NCBI RefSeq assembly: GCF_001570545.1
Contig: NZ_BBXD01000015.1
Location: 124,001-188,000 of the forward strand
Direction: 5' to 3'
Source of the DNA: Herbidospora mongoliensis
GTDB lineage: Bacteria > Actinomycetota > Actinomycetes > Streptosporangiales > Streptosporangiaceae
Length of the DNA: 64,000 nt
The position numbers and the translations under genes were made by a program. The notes below the pieces were generated by a model. That model searched no databases. It was given only the letters and a program-made list of their open reading frames with translations, and was not told where the DNA came from. Within the stretch, counting starts at the first letter, position 1. Every line of letters begins with the position of its first letter. Shown piece by piece: positions 1 to 8,228 of the stretch.

Positions 1-2
1 CG

Positions 3-989
3 CTCGCACCCGCGCCGACGTCGACACCGTCTCCGTCGCCGACCGGCAGCACCGGTCCGCTGACCTGCCGGACCGGACCGGTCCCCTCGGTACCGCCCGG
101 CAACGCCGCGCCGACCGCGCCCGGCGCGCCGGTGGCCAGCTCGCCCGACTTCGCCGGTGCCTACCTGCGCTGGACGCCCTCCGTGGACGACGAGGGCGTC
201 GTCTGTTACGAGGTTTACATGGACGTCGGCGCCGACGGGATCATCCGGGCGGTCTTCCAGGGCGTCCCCGCCCCCGCGGAGGGCCGGGTCTACCTTCCGA
301 CCCCCGTGGGCACCAAGATCTACGGGGTCTACGTGGTCGCCGTCGACCGGTACGGCGTGCGCAGCGCCCGCTCGCCGGTCACCCAGGTGTCCATCAGCAA
401 CGACATCATCCAGCTGCCGCCGGCCCGCCCCACCGCCGTCGTGCTGAGCCCCACCAGCGCGCGCCTGACGTGGACGGCGCCCTCCGGACCGACCATCACG
501 GCCTACCAGGTCATCTCGAGCGGTCAGTTGCTCACCACGGTCCCCGGCACCACAGCGACGCTGACCGGCCTGACCCCCGGCACCGAGTACTCCGTCACGG
601 TCCGCCCCGTCTACTACGACGGAAGCTGGGGGTATCCCTCCTCCCCGGCGATCTTCACCGCCGGCGCGTCATCGGCGTCGTGCGAGGTCACCTACTCCAG
701 TCACGCCTGGGGCACCGGCATGACCGCGAACGTCGCCCTGAAGAACATCGGCGCCGAGCCGATCGAGGACTGGGAGCTCACGTTCACCTTCCCGGCGATC
801 GGGCAGCAGGTGACCCAGGGCTGGTCGGCGGACTGGGCCCAGAGCGGGCAGCGGGTGACCGTCACCGGCATGAGCTGGAACCGCGACATCGCGCCCGGCC
901 GGACCCTCTGGATCGGCTTCAACGGCACGCACACCGGGGCGAACCCCGCTCCCGGTGACTTCGCCGTCAACGGCTCCGCCTGCGCCTGA
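3..989 (+). CDS. Secreted FN3/CBM2 carbohydrate-binding protein, 5' partial
   Basis: The reading frame is open from the window edge, so the N-terminus lies outside. The visible part starts with a Pro/Thr/Ser-rich linker (about residues 1-45). One or two fibronectin type III-like domains follow, the clearer one around nt 420-650 (RLTWTAPSG, then TGLTPGTEYSVTV). The last ~100 residues are a family 2 carbohydrate-binding module: it opens with CEVTY, carries WGTGMTANV, GWSADWAQSG and MSWN, and closes with VNGSACA, the two Cys forming the usual disulfide. Modular proteins of this kind are secreted cellulases, chitinases or related polysaccharide-active enzymes whose catalytic domain is often N-terminal. 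The catalytic domain is not visible here, so the substrate is unknown. Confidence 0.85.
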   Translation, partial: LAPAPTSTPSPSPTGSTGPLTCRTGPVPSVPPGNAAPTAPGAPVASSPDFAGAYLRWTPSVDDEGVVCYEVYMDVGADGIIRAVFQGVPAPAEGRVYLPTPVGTKIYGVYVVAVDRYGVRSARSPVTQVSISNDIIQLPPARPTAVVLSPTSARLTWTAPSGPTITAYQVISSGQLLTTVPGTTATLTGLTPGTEYSVTVRPVYYDGSWGYPSSPAIFTAGASSASCEVTYSSHAWGTGMTANVALKNIGAEPIEDWELTFTFPAIGQQVTQGWSADWAQSGQRVTVTGMSWNRDIAPGRTLWIGFNGTHTGANPAPGDFAVNGSACA

Positions 990-1011
990 CCCGCAGGCGG
1001 CGATCACCCGG

Positions 1012-1056
1012 GAGGCCCTGGACGACGTGTCACGACGACACGTCGTCCAGGGCCTC
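1012..1056. terminator. Perfect 20-bp inverted repeat between convergent genes
   Basis: Two 20-nt arms (1012-1031 and 1037-1056) are exact reverse complements around a 5-nt loop. The hairpin lies 23 nt after the CBM2 gene stop and contains the stop codon and last codons (E-A-L-D-D-V-S) of the convergent aldo/keto reductase. No T-tract follows, as is common in actinomycetes. Its position suggests a bidirectional terminator. Confidence 0.65.
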
Positions 1057-1962
1057 GCGGATCTCCCACGGAAGCTCGAGCGTCTCGGACTGCAGCACGC
1101 CCAGGAGCTGGGCGTGGGTGCGCGCGCCCACGATCGCCGAGGCGACGCCGGGCCGGTCGCGGACCCAGGCCAGCGCCACCGCCAGCGGCGACACCCCCAG
1201 GCCCTCGGCCGCCGTCACGCACGACTCGACGATGCGGCGGGACCGCTCGTCGAGATAGGGCTGGATGAAGTCGGCGAAGTGCGGCGTCGCGGCGCGCGAG
1301 TCGGCCGGGATGCCGGTGCGGTATTTGCCCGTCAGCACGCCCCGCCCGAGCGGCGACCAGGCCAGCACGCCCGCGCCGACGTGACCGGCGGCGGGGATCA
1401 GCTCGTCTTCCGCCTCGCGGGCCACCAGGGAGTATTCGACCTGCGCGGCCACGATGGGGGACCGGCCCGGCGCCGAGCGCTGGTGCGTCCCGGCCGCCGC
1501 GAGCTGCCAGCCCGCGTAGTTGCACACCCCGGCGTAGGCGGCGCGCCCGGTCGAGACCGCGATGTCGACGGCCGAGAGGGTCTCCTCCAGCGGTACGTCG
1601 GGATCGAAGGCGTGCAGCTGCCATAAGTCGACCTCGTCGACGCCCAGGCGGTCGAGCGAGGCGTCGAGGGCGCGGATCAGGTGACGGCGGGACCCGTTCT
1701 TGCCGCCGGGGGTGAGCACGGCCTTGGTGGCGATCACCAGGTCTTCCCTGGGGACGACCTCTTTGATCAACCGGCCGATCAGCCGTTCGGCGTCGCCGCC
1801 GGCGTAGACGTCGGCGGTGTCGATCAGCGTGCCGCCCTCGTCGGCGAACGTCATGAGCTGGGCGGAGGCCTCATCGGCCGACGTGTCGCGGGCCCAGGTC
1901 ATCGTGCCGAGGCCTATGCGCGAGACGGACAGGCCGCTGCGCCCGACATATCGCTGATCCAT
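1030..1962 (-). CDS. Aldo/keto reductase
   Basis: The 310-residue product is a full-length TIM-barrel aldo/keto reductase of the NADPH-dependent carbonyl reductase superfamily. The start matches the family pattern RYVGRSGLSVSRIGLGTM. The catalytic tetrad is visible as Asp48 and Tyr53 (DTADVY), Lys80 (ATK) and His117 (DLWQLHAFD). The segment VEYSLVAREAEDEL and the SPLGRGVLTGKYR loop are typical of the cofactor-binding end. The substrate cannot be told from sequence. It is transcribed divergently from uppP and convergent with the CBM2 gene, so it is probably monocistronic. Its 3' end forms one arm of a perfect hairpin. Confidence 0.9.
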   Translation of the reverse strand: MDQRYVGRSGLSVSRIGLGTMTWARDTSADEASAQLMTFADEGGTLIDTADVYAGGDAERLIGRLIKEVVPREDLVIATKAVLTPGGKNGSRRHLIRALDASLDRLGVDEVDLWQLHAFDPDVPLEETLSAVDIAVSTGRAAYAGVCNYAGWQLAAAGTHQRSAPGRSPIVAAQVEYSLVAREAEDELIPAAGHVGAGVLAWSPLGRGVLTGKYRTGIPADSRAATPHFADFIQPYLDERSRRIVESCVTAAEGLGVSPLAVALAWVRDRPGVASAIVGARTHAQLLGVLQSETLELPWEIREALDDVSS

Positions 1963-2005
1963 TGCGAGTCAGAGTATCGTGTTCGAGGCTCTAAGCTGGC
2001 CGACC

Positions 2006-2824
2006 GTGAACGTCTTCGAGGCCGTCATCCTCGGCATCGTCCAGGGGCTGACCGAGTTCCTGCCGATCTCGAGCTCGGCGCACCTTCTGATCGTGCCGAA
2101 GCTGGCGGGCTGGGCCGACCCCGGCGCCGCGTTCACCGCTGTCATCCAGCTCGGCACCATGCTGGCGGTGCTGATCTTCTTCTGGCGCGACATCCTGCGG
2201 ATCACCGGGGTGTGGCTGCGCAGCCTGACGAACAGGGAACTGCGCGCAGACCTCGACGCCCGCATGGGCTGGTACATCATTCTCGGCACGATCCCGATCT
2301 CGGTCGCCGGCCTGCTGTTCTCGGACGCGATCGAGGGGCCGGCGCGGAACCTGTGGCTCAACTCGGCCATGCTGATCGTGTTCGGCCTGATCCTGCTGGC
2401 CGCCGAGCAATACGGCAAGAAGGCCAAACAGCTGTCGGACCTGGGCTTGAAGGACGGCCTCATCATCGGCGCCTGGCAGATGCTGCCGCTGATCCCCGGG
2501 GCGTCCCGGTCGGGCTCCACGATGACCGGCGCGATGTTCCTCGGCTACACCCGCGAGGCCTCGGCCCGCTACTCGTTCCTGCTGTCGATCCCGGCCGTGG
2601 TGCTGTCGGGCATCTACGAGATGCGCCACGTCGGCGACGGCGGCGGCCCGCCCCTGGTCGGGACCATCGTCGCGACCGTCGTCTCCTTCGTCGTGGGCTA
2701 CGCCTCGATAGCCTGGTTGCTGAAATGGGTGGCGAAGAACTCGGTCAACATCTTCGTGATCTACCGGGTCTTCGCCGGCACCCTGCTGCTGACCCTCCTC
2801 GGACTCGGAGTCATCACCGCATGA
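2006..2824 (+). CDS. uppP: Undecaprenyl-diphosphatase UppP (BacA)
   Basis: This integral membrane enzyme dephosphorylates undecaprenyl diphosphate to recycle the lipid carrier of peptidoglycan synthesis; overexpression is known to give bacitracin resistance. Both family signatures are present: QGLTEFLPISSSAH near the N-terminus and PGASRSGSTMTGAMFLG in the second half, within about eight hydrophobic segments. I place the start at the GTG giving MNVFEAVILGIVQG, which aligns with the family; an in-frame GTG 27 nt upstream (1979) is possible. Neither has a clear Shine-Dalgarno sequence. The stop overlaps the next start (ATGA), so it is co-translated with the phosphatase gene. In M. tuberculosis the orthologue (Rv2136c) has the same neighbour. 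Confidence 0.95.
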   Translation: MNVFEAVILGIVQGLTEFLPISSSAHLLIVPKLAGWADPGAAFTAVIQLGTMLAVLIFFWRDILRITGVWLRSLTNRELRADLDARMGWYIILGTIPISVAGLLFSDAIEGPARNLWLNSAMLIVFGLILLAAEQYGKKAKQLSDLGLKDGLIIGAWQMLPLIPGASRSGSTMTGAMFLGYTREASARYSFLLSIPAVVLSGIYEMRHVGDGGGPPLVGTIVATVVSFVVGYASIAWLLKWVAKNSVNIFVIYRVFAGTLLLTLLGLGVITA

Positions 2825-3501
2825 CGACCCTCCTGCTGCTGCGCCACGGGCTGACCCCGCTGACGGGTCCGGTCCTGGCCGGGCGCGCGCCGGGCGTCCA
2901 CCTCGACGAGCGGGGCCGCAAACAGGCCGCCGACGCCGCCGAGCGGCTGGCGGGCGTGACCCTCGACGCGGTCGTCTCCAGCCCGCTGGAGCGCTGCCGC
3001 GAGACCGTCGAACCTTTCAACGCCGAAAACCTCGAAATCGACGACCGATTCGCCGAGTGCGACTACGGCGACTGGACCGGCAGGAAGCTCGGCGACCTCG
3101 CCAAGGAGCCCGAGTGGCGGGTGGTGCAGTCCCACCCCAGCGCGGCCGTCTTCCCCGGCGGCGAGTCGCTGGCCGCCGTGTCGGCCCGCGCGGTCGCCGC
3201 GGTGCGCGACTGGAACGTCCGGCTGGGGGAGCGGGCGACCTATCTGGTCTGCTCCCACGGTGATGTGATCAAGGCGATCGTGGCCGACGCTCTCGGTCTG
3301 CACCTCGACCAGTTCCAGCGGATCAACGTCGATCCGGGATCGGTCACAGTCATCGAATACACCCCCATGCGCCCCTTTCTTCGCAGACTTAACGACACCC
3401 GAAATTTCGGGCTTCCGGAGCCACCTCCGGAGCACCAAGATGGGGGAGAAAACATCACCGGGAGCGACGCCGCCGTCGGCGGCGGAGCCGGGACCACGTA
3501 A
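2821..3501 (+). CDS. Histidine phosphatase, MSMEG_4193 family
   Basis: The 226-residue protein belongs to the histidine phosphatase (phosphoglycerate mutase-like) superfamily. LLLLRHGLT carries the phosphorylated His9 and the RHG motif, AECDYGDWTG supplies the acidic residue, and LVCSHGDVIKA the second catalytic His. NCBI names this actinobacterial subfamily MSMEG_4193 putative phosphomutase; the M. tuberculosis counterpart is Rv2135c. The substrate is not established. The C-terminal ~35 residues are Gly/Pro-rich and probably disordered. The start overlaps the uppP stop, and DUF3090 and SCO1664 follow in the same order seen across actinobacteria, so the three probably act together. Confidence 0.9.
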   Translation: MTTLLLLRHGLTPLTGPVLAGRAPGVHLDERGRKQAADAAERLAGVTLDAVVSSPLERCRETVEPFNAENLEIDDRFAECDYGDWTGRKLGDLAKEPEWRVVQSHPSAAVFPGGESLAAVSARAVAAVRDWNVRLGERATYLVCSHGDVIKAIVADALGLHLDQFQRINVDPGSVTVIEYTPMRPFLRRLNDTRNFGLPEPPPEHQDGGENITGSDAAVGGGAGTT

Positions 3502-3511
3502 GGTCGGGGCT

Positions 3512-4081
3512 ATGCCGGTCTTCGACTACGATCCGCCAGAGAGGTTCGTGGCCGGTGCCGTGGGGCAACCGGGCGCACGCACCTTTTTCCTGCAGGCCAG
3601 GGCGCAGGGGCGCATCACTACGGTCTCGTTGGAGAAGTTCCAGGTCGCCGTGCTGGCCGACCGGCTCGATGAGTTGCTCGACGAGGTGCTGCGCCGCAGC
3701 GGCGGCCAGGCACCCGTCCCGGCCCTTCCGGTCGTGGGCAACTCCGACGAGGGGCCGCTCGACACCCCCATCGAAGAAGACTTCCGCGTCGGCACCATGG
3801 CCCTCGCCTGGGACCCGGACACCGCACAGGTGATCATCGAGGCGCAGGAGGCCACCGCCGAAGAGGAAGAAGACCCGATCTTCGGCGATCCCGACCGCCC
3901 CGAGCCCGCCGTGCTGCGCGTGCGCATCAGCGCCGCCGCCGCGCGCGCCTTCAGCCGCCGCGCGCTCGACGTCGTGTCGGCCGGCCGGCCGCCCTGCCCG
4001 CTGTGCGGGCAACCCCTCGATCCCGAGGGTCACATCTGCGTCAGGCTCAACGGACACCACCCCGGGGGACTCACCGCATGA
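3512..4081 (+). CDS. DUF3090 family protein
   Basis: The 189-residue protein matches DUF3090, an actinobacterial family of unknown function. The start MPVFDYDPPERFVAGAVG, GARTFFLQARAQGR and VSLEKFQVAVLADRLDELLDEV are family hallmarks, and the ATG at 3512 follows an AAGGTCGGGG ribosome-binding stretch. The C-terminus has a small CPLCGQPLDPEGHIC element that looks like a zinc-binding knuckle. The in-frame extension upstream to 3440 runs into the previous gene and is not family-like. The stop overlaps the start of the SCO1664 gene by ATGA. The M. tuberculosis counterpart is Rv2134c. A zinc-dependent adaptor or substrate-binding role is only a guess. Confidence 0.9.
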   Translation: MPVFDYDPPERFVAGAVGQPGARTFFLQARAQGRITTVSLEKFQVAVLADRLDELLDEVLRRSGGQAPVPALPVVGNSDEGPLDTPIEEDFRVGTMALAWDPDTAQVIIEAQEATAEEEEDPIFGDPDRPEPAVLRVRISAAAARAFSRRALDVVSAGRPPCPLCGQPLDPEGHICVRLNGHHPGGLTA

Positions 4082-4824
4082 CCGCTGAGAACGCGGAAGA
4101 GGGGACACGACTCGACGACGCGGCGGCCATGCGCCTGCTGCGCGGTGGGCGGCTGGAAGTGGCCGGCCGCCTGGTCGAGGCCACCAACATGACCCTCTAC
4201 TGCACGATCAGCCAAGGCGACCAGGTCGCGGCCTGCGTCTACAAACCGGTGAAAGGGGAGCGCCCCCTGTGGGACTTCCCCGACGGCACGCTCGCCAACC
4301 GTGAGGTCGCCGCCTACGAGGTGGCCGTGGCCACCGGCTGGCGGCTGGTCCCCCCCACGGTCTACCGCGACGGCCCGTTCGGCCCCGGCATGGTCCAGCT
4401 CTGGATCGACGCCGACCCCGACGCCGACCTCATGGCCGTCATGCGCAGCCGCCAGCCCGCGCTGCGCCGCATGTCGGTCTTCGACGCGGTCATCAACAAC
4501 GCCGACCGCAAGGGCGGCCACCTGCTGCCGCTCCCCGACGACCACATCTACGGCGTCGACCACGGCGTCTGCTTCTCCGTCGAGACCAAACTCCGCACCG
4601 TCCTGTGGCAGTGGAAGGGCCGCCCGCTCTCCCGTGAGGCGGTCGCCGTCCTGGTCCATCTCGACCAGGAACTGGAGCGAGGCCGCCTCGGGCGAAGATT
4701 GCGAGAATTGCTCACCTCTGCCGAGGTGGAGGCGACCTGGAACCGGGTACGCAGACTCCTGGACACCGGAATCCACCCTTACCCCTCGGGCGACTGGCCC
4801 GCGATCCCCTGGCCCCCGATATAA
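4078..4824 (+). CDS. SCO1664 family protein, PI3/4-kinase-like fold
   Basis: The 248-residue protein matches the SCO1664 family, annotated in many genomes with a PI3/4-kinase-like domain. CVYKPVKGERPLWDFP near residue 60 resembles the ATP-anchoring Lys region. AVINNADRKGGH (about residues 136-147) resembles a catalytic loop, and GVDHGVCF (about 159) holds an Asp in the position of the metal-binding Asp of HipA/PI3K-type kinases. No biochemical role is known to me. The ATG overlaps the DUF3090 stop; upstream in-frame codons lie inside DUF3090 and were rejected. A kinase-like protein two genes after a phosphatase suggests an undescribed phosphorylation module. Confidence 0.88.
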   Translation: MTAENAEEGTRLDDAAAMRLLRGGRLEVAGRLVEATNMTLYCTISQGDQVAACVYKPVKGERPLWDFPDGTLANREVAAYEVAVATGWRLVPPTVYRDGPFGPGMVQLWIDADPDADLMAVMRSRQPALRRMSVFDAVINNADRKGGHLLPLPDDHIYGVDHGVCFSVETKLRTVLWQWKGRPLSREAVAVLVHLDQELERGRLGRRLRELLTSAEVEATWNRVRRLLDTGIHPYPSGDWPAIPWPPI

Positions 4825-4910
4825 CATCCCTGGAGCCTCACTGAGCTGGACGGAGCACAATATTTCCGGCACTCTGCATGAGTCTCTACCGATAGTGGAG
4901 GGAACGGGCA

Positions 4911-5666
4911 TTGTGTACGGTCATCGTGAGCTTCGACCCCGATGCGGAGGCGCCGGTCCTGCTCGCCGGGATCCGCGACGAGTTCGTCGGTCGTCCCTGG
5001 ATGTCGCCGGGCGCTTACTGGCCTCGATATCAAGGCGTCCTCGGCGGCCGTGACCTCCTGGCCGGGGGCACCTGGCTGGCCGTCGACCCCGCCGCGCGAC
5101 GCTGCGCGGCCCTGCTCAACGGGCAAGGTCTGCTGACCACGGCCCGCAACCGCGCCACCCGGGGCGACCTGCCGCTGCTGGCCGTCTCCGGCGGCGAGAT
5201 GCCCCTGGTCGAGCTGGTCCGCTACGACCCCTTCCACCTCGTGCTCGCCGGGCTCGACGGCGTCCGCCTGTGGACCTGGACGGGCGACAAGCTGACCGAG
5301 GAGAAGCTGCGCCCCGGCACCTACGTCATCGTCAACGCCGGGCTGGCCGACCCCGACGAGAACCCCCGGGTGGCGCGCTTCCAGCCCGCCTTCGCCAAGG
5401 CCTCCCGGCCCGGCCGCCCGAGCGGGGGGAACCCCGAGCGCTACTGGGGCGACTGGCTCACCCTCGCCTCCGGCGACGGCCTGCCCTACGAAGACCCGGC
5501 CGCCCTGCTGGTCCGCCACGAACTGAGCGACGGCCGCCTGTTCATGTCGCTGTCGGTCAGCCTCGTCGCGCTGTCGGAACCGGGCGTCCGCTACGACTTC
5601 CTCCCCGCCCCCGACGACCCCGGGACCTGGCATCCCGTGGACATTCCGCGCGAGGCACGTGGATAG
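4911..5666 (+). CDS. NRDE/TANGO2 family Ntn-type protein, TTG start
   Basis: This 251-residue protein belongs to the NRDE (TANGO2-like) family. The start is decided by the family N-terminus MCTVIVSFDP: initiation at TTG 4911 puts Cys at position 2, where Met removal exposes the N-terminal nucleophile expected of this Ntn-hydrolase-like fold. A GGAGGG ribosome-binding site lies just upstream. The NRDE signature appears as LLAGIRDEF, followed by GGRDLLAGGTWLAV. Function is uncertain; eukaryotic TANGO2 has been linked to lipid and heme metabolism. It is 9 nt upstream of mshC and probably co-transcribed. An 86-nt gap separates it from SCO1664. Confidence 0.85.
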   Translation: MCTVIVSFDPDAEAPVLLAGIRDEFVGRPWMSPGAYWPRYQGVLGGRDLLAGGTWLAVDPAARRCAALLNGQGLLTTARNRATRGDLPLLAVSGGEMPLVELVRYDPFHLVLAGLDGVRLWTWTGDKLTEEKLRPGTYVIVNAGLADPDENPRVARFQPAFAKASRPGRPSGGNPERYWGDWLTLASGDGLPYEDPAALLVRHELSDGRLFMSLSVSLVALSEPGVRYDFLPAPDDPGTWHPVDIPREARG

Positions 5667-5675
5667 GCTCACACC

Positions 5676-6884
5676 ATGCAATCGTGGTCTTCGTCGAACG
5701 TTCCCAGCCTCCCGGGCCAAGGTGACCCGCTCCGCCTCTACGACACCGCCGCCCGCGAGATCCGGACCACGGAGCCCGGCCCGGTGGCGCGCATGTACGT
5801 CTGCGGCATCACCCCCTACGACGCGACCCACCTCGGCCACGCCAACACCTATCTGGCGTTCGACCTGGTGAACCGCGCCTGGCGGGACGCGGGCCACGAG
5901 GTGCACTACACCCAGAACGCGACCGACGTCGACGACCCGCTGCTGGAGCGCGCCCAGCGTGACGGACAGGACTGGCGCGAACTGGCCGAAGACCAGATCG
6001 AGCTGTTCCGCACCGACATGGCGGCCCTGCGCATCCTGCCCCCGGCCGAATACGTCGGCGTCACCGAGGTCGTCGACCAGGTGGCCGCGCTGATCGAGCG
6101 GCTGGGCGAGGCGACCTATCTGGTCGATCGCGACGTCTACTTCGCCCGCACCGCGGCGCCGAAGTTCGGCTCGGTCTCCGGCTACGACGAGGAGACCATG
6201 CTCGCCCTGTTCGGCGAGCGCGGCGGCGACCCCGGCCGCGAGGGCAAGCGCGACCCGCTCGACTGGCTGCTCTGGCGGGCCGAGCGCCCCGGCGAGCCCT
6301 CCTGGCCGTCGTCGTTCGGCCCCGGCCGCCCCGGCTGGCACATCGAGTGCACCGCGATCGCCCTGGCGAACCTCGGCCCCGGCTTCGACGTCTCCGGCGG
6401 CGGCAGCGACCTCATCTTCCCGCACCACGAGATGGGCGCCTGCGAGGGCCACGTGGCGACCGGCGAGTGGCCGTTCGCGAAGGCCTACGTCCACGCCGGC
6501 ATGGTCGGCCTCGACGGCGAGAAGATGTCGAAGTCGCGCGGCAACCTGGTGTTCGTCTCCAGGCTCCGGCAGACCACCGACCCGATGGCGATCCGGCTGG
6601 CGCTGCTCGACCACCACTACCAGTCCGATTGGGAGTGGACCGACGGCGATCTGACCACCGCTCTCCAGCGCCTCGCCCGCTGGCGCGAGGCCGCCGCCCG
6701 GCAGACCGGCCCTTCGGGCCTGGAGCTGCTGGAGCGAGTCCGCGGCAGGATCGCCGACAACCTCGACGCCCCCGGCGCGCTGGCCGCGATCGACGCCTGG
6801 GCCGCCGCCGAGGGCGACGACCCGCAGGCGCCCGGACTCATGCGGGATCTTGCCGATGCGCTGCTCGGTATCGCTCTTCGATGA
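5676..6884 (+). CDS. mshC: Mycothiol ligase MshC
   Basis: This enzyme joins L-cysteine to 1-D-myo-inosityl 2-amino-2-deoxy-alpha-D-glucopyranoside with ATP in mycothiol biosynthesis, the main thiol of actinobacteria. It is a 402-residue paralogue of cysteinyl-tRNA synthetase at the usual MshC length. [16 protein letters not shown] gives a zinc Cys43 and a HIGH-like element; ECTAIAL and FPHHEM supply further zinc ligands; [10 protein letters not shown] near residue 283 is the KMSKS loop. The tRNA-binding extension of CysRS is absent, as expected. Synteny with the phosphatase, DUF3090 and SCO1664 genes matches M. tuberculosis, where mshC is Rv2130c. Confidence 0.95.
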   Translation: MQSWSSSNVPSLPGQGDPLRLYDTAAREIRTTEPGPVARMYVCGITPYDATHLGHANTYLAFDLVNRAWRDAGHEVHYTQNATDVDDPLLERAQRDGQDWRELAEDQIELFRTDMAALRILPPAEYVGVTEVVDQVAALIERLGEATYLVDRDVYFARTAAPKFGSVSGYDEETMLALFGERGGDPGREGKRDPLDWLLWRAERPGEPSWPSSFGPGRPGWHIECTAIALANLGPGFDVSGGGSDLIFPHHEMGACEGHVATGEWPFAKAYVHAGMVGLDGEKMSKSRGNLVFVSRLRQTTDPMAIRLALLDHHYQSDWEWTDGDLTTALQRLARWREAAARQTGPSGLELLERVRGRIADNLDAPGALAAIDAWAAAEGDDPQAPGLMRDLADALLGIALR

Positions 6885-6899
6885 TTACGCTGCACCGTA

Positions 6900-8228
6900 A
6901 TGAAGCGGTTATTTGTGGCACTTCTCCTGATAGCGGGCTGCTCTACCGCACCACCACCTCCCGCGACCCCAAAAAGCGCCCCGGACATCACCCCGGCGCC
7001 TGAGTTCACGATCACGCCCGGTTTGCGGCACGTCGCCAACGTGCCGCCCGGCGCCCCGTTCGACACCCCCGAGTCCTTCGGCACCGACCTGGCCTTCCAG
7101 GGGAAGTACGCCTTCGCCGGCAACTACGACGGTTTCACCGTCTACGACATCGGCGACCCGGCGAACCCGTCGATCGTGACCCGGGTGCTCTGTCCCGCCG
7201 GGCAGAACGACGTCTCGGTCTACAACAACCTGCTGTTCCTGTCGGTCGACGAGCCGCGCGCCGGCCCGGACTGTTCGAGCGGTCCGGGTGACCCCTCCCA
7301 GGGGGCCTCGTTCGAGGGCGTGCGGATCTTCGACATCTCCGACGTCGAGCATCCGCGCTACGTGACCGCCGTCCGCACCCAGTGCGGTTCCCATACGAAC
7401 ACGCTCATCCCGGGCGACGGCGTGCACTACGTCTACGTCTCCTCGCCTGGACCGATCCCGAACACCGCCAACTGCCCGGAGCCGCACGAGATCATCTCGA
7501 TCATCGAGGTGCCCGCCGCCGATCCCGCGGCCGCGAAGGTCGTCGCCACCCCGACGCTGTTCACCGACCGCGACCCGGGCCGGTTCGGCGGCTGCCACGA
7601 CATCACCGCGTTCCCGTCGAAGAACCTGGCGGTGGCCGCCTGCTACGGCGACGGCCTGCTGCTCGACATCACCGACCGGGTCGCGCCCAAGGTGCTCCAG
7701 CGGGTCACCGACCGCGCGAACTTCTCGATCTGGCACTCGGCGGCGTTCACCCCCGACGGCACGAAGGTCGTCTTCAGCGACGAACTGGGCGGCGGCACCA
7801 CCCCGATGTGCGCGGCCGGGGTGCCGAAGAACAAGGGCGGGAACGCCGTGTACGAGCTCAAGGACCGGCGGCTCACCCCGCTCGGCCTGTTCAAGATCCC
7901 GCGCGCGCAGACCGGCACGGAGAACTGCGTCGCGCACAACGGCAACGTCATCCCCGTCGAGGGCCGCGACCTGATGGTCCAGGCCTGGTATCAGGGCGGC
8001 GTGTCCGTCTGGGACTTCACCGACCCCGCCCACGCCCGCGAGATCGCCTCGTTCGACCGCGAGCCGCTGGCACCGGGGGCGCTCGGCGGATCGTGGTCGG
8101 CCTATTTCTACAACGGCTACATCTACTCCAGCGACATCACCCAGGGCCTCGACGTGCTCCAGCTCACCGACCCGTCGACAGCGGGGGCCAAGAAGCTGCC
8201 GGGGCTCAATCCGCAGACTCAGGAGTAG
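6900..8228 (+). CDS. LVIVD-repeat lipoprotein
   Basis: The 442-residue protein starts with a very short lipoprotein signal (LLLIAGC, lipidation Cys14) and a Pro/Ala-rich spacer. The body has repeated beta-propeller-like blades such as FTVYDIGDPANPSIVTRV, VRIFDISDVEHPRYVTAV and VSVWDFTDPAHAREIASF, which are LVIVD repeats. Such proteins are extracellular and usually of unknown function. Several Cys residues (CPAGQ, CSSG, CGSH, CPEP, CHDI, CYGD, CAAG, CVAH) may form disulfides. The gene follows mshC by 15 nt but looks functionally unrelated. Its last 23 nt overlap the convergent GNAT gene. Confidence 0.85.
   Translation: MKRLFVALLLIAGCSTAPPPPATPKSAPDITPAPEFTITPGLRHVANVPPGAPFDTPESFGTDLAFQGKYAFAGNYDGFTVYDIGDPANPSIVTRVLCPAGQNDVSVYNNLLFLSVDEPRAGPDCSSGPGDPSQGASFEGVRIFDISDVEHPRYVTAVRTQCGSHTNTLIPGDGVHYVYVSSPGPIPNTANCPEPHEIISIIEVPAADPAAAKVVATPTLFTDRDPGRFGGCHDITAFPSKNLAVAACYGDGLLLDITDRVAPKVLQRVTDRANFSIWHSAAFTPDGTKVVFSDELGGGTTPMCAAGVPKNKGGNAVYELKDRRLTPLGLFKIPRAQTGTENCVAHNGNVIPVEGRDLMVQAWYQGGVSVWDFTDPAHAREIASFDREPLAPGALGGSWSAYFYNGYIYSSDITQGLDVLQLTDPSTAGAKKLPGLNPQTQE

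Noticed and set aside
4779-6617. 612-codon minus-strand frame opposite the NRDE and mshC genes
   Set aside because: Shadow frame; both plus-strand genes have clear catalytic motifs.
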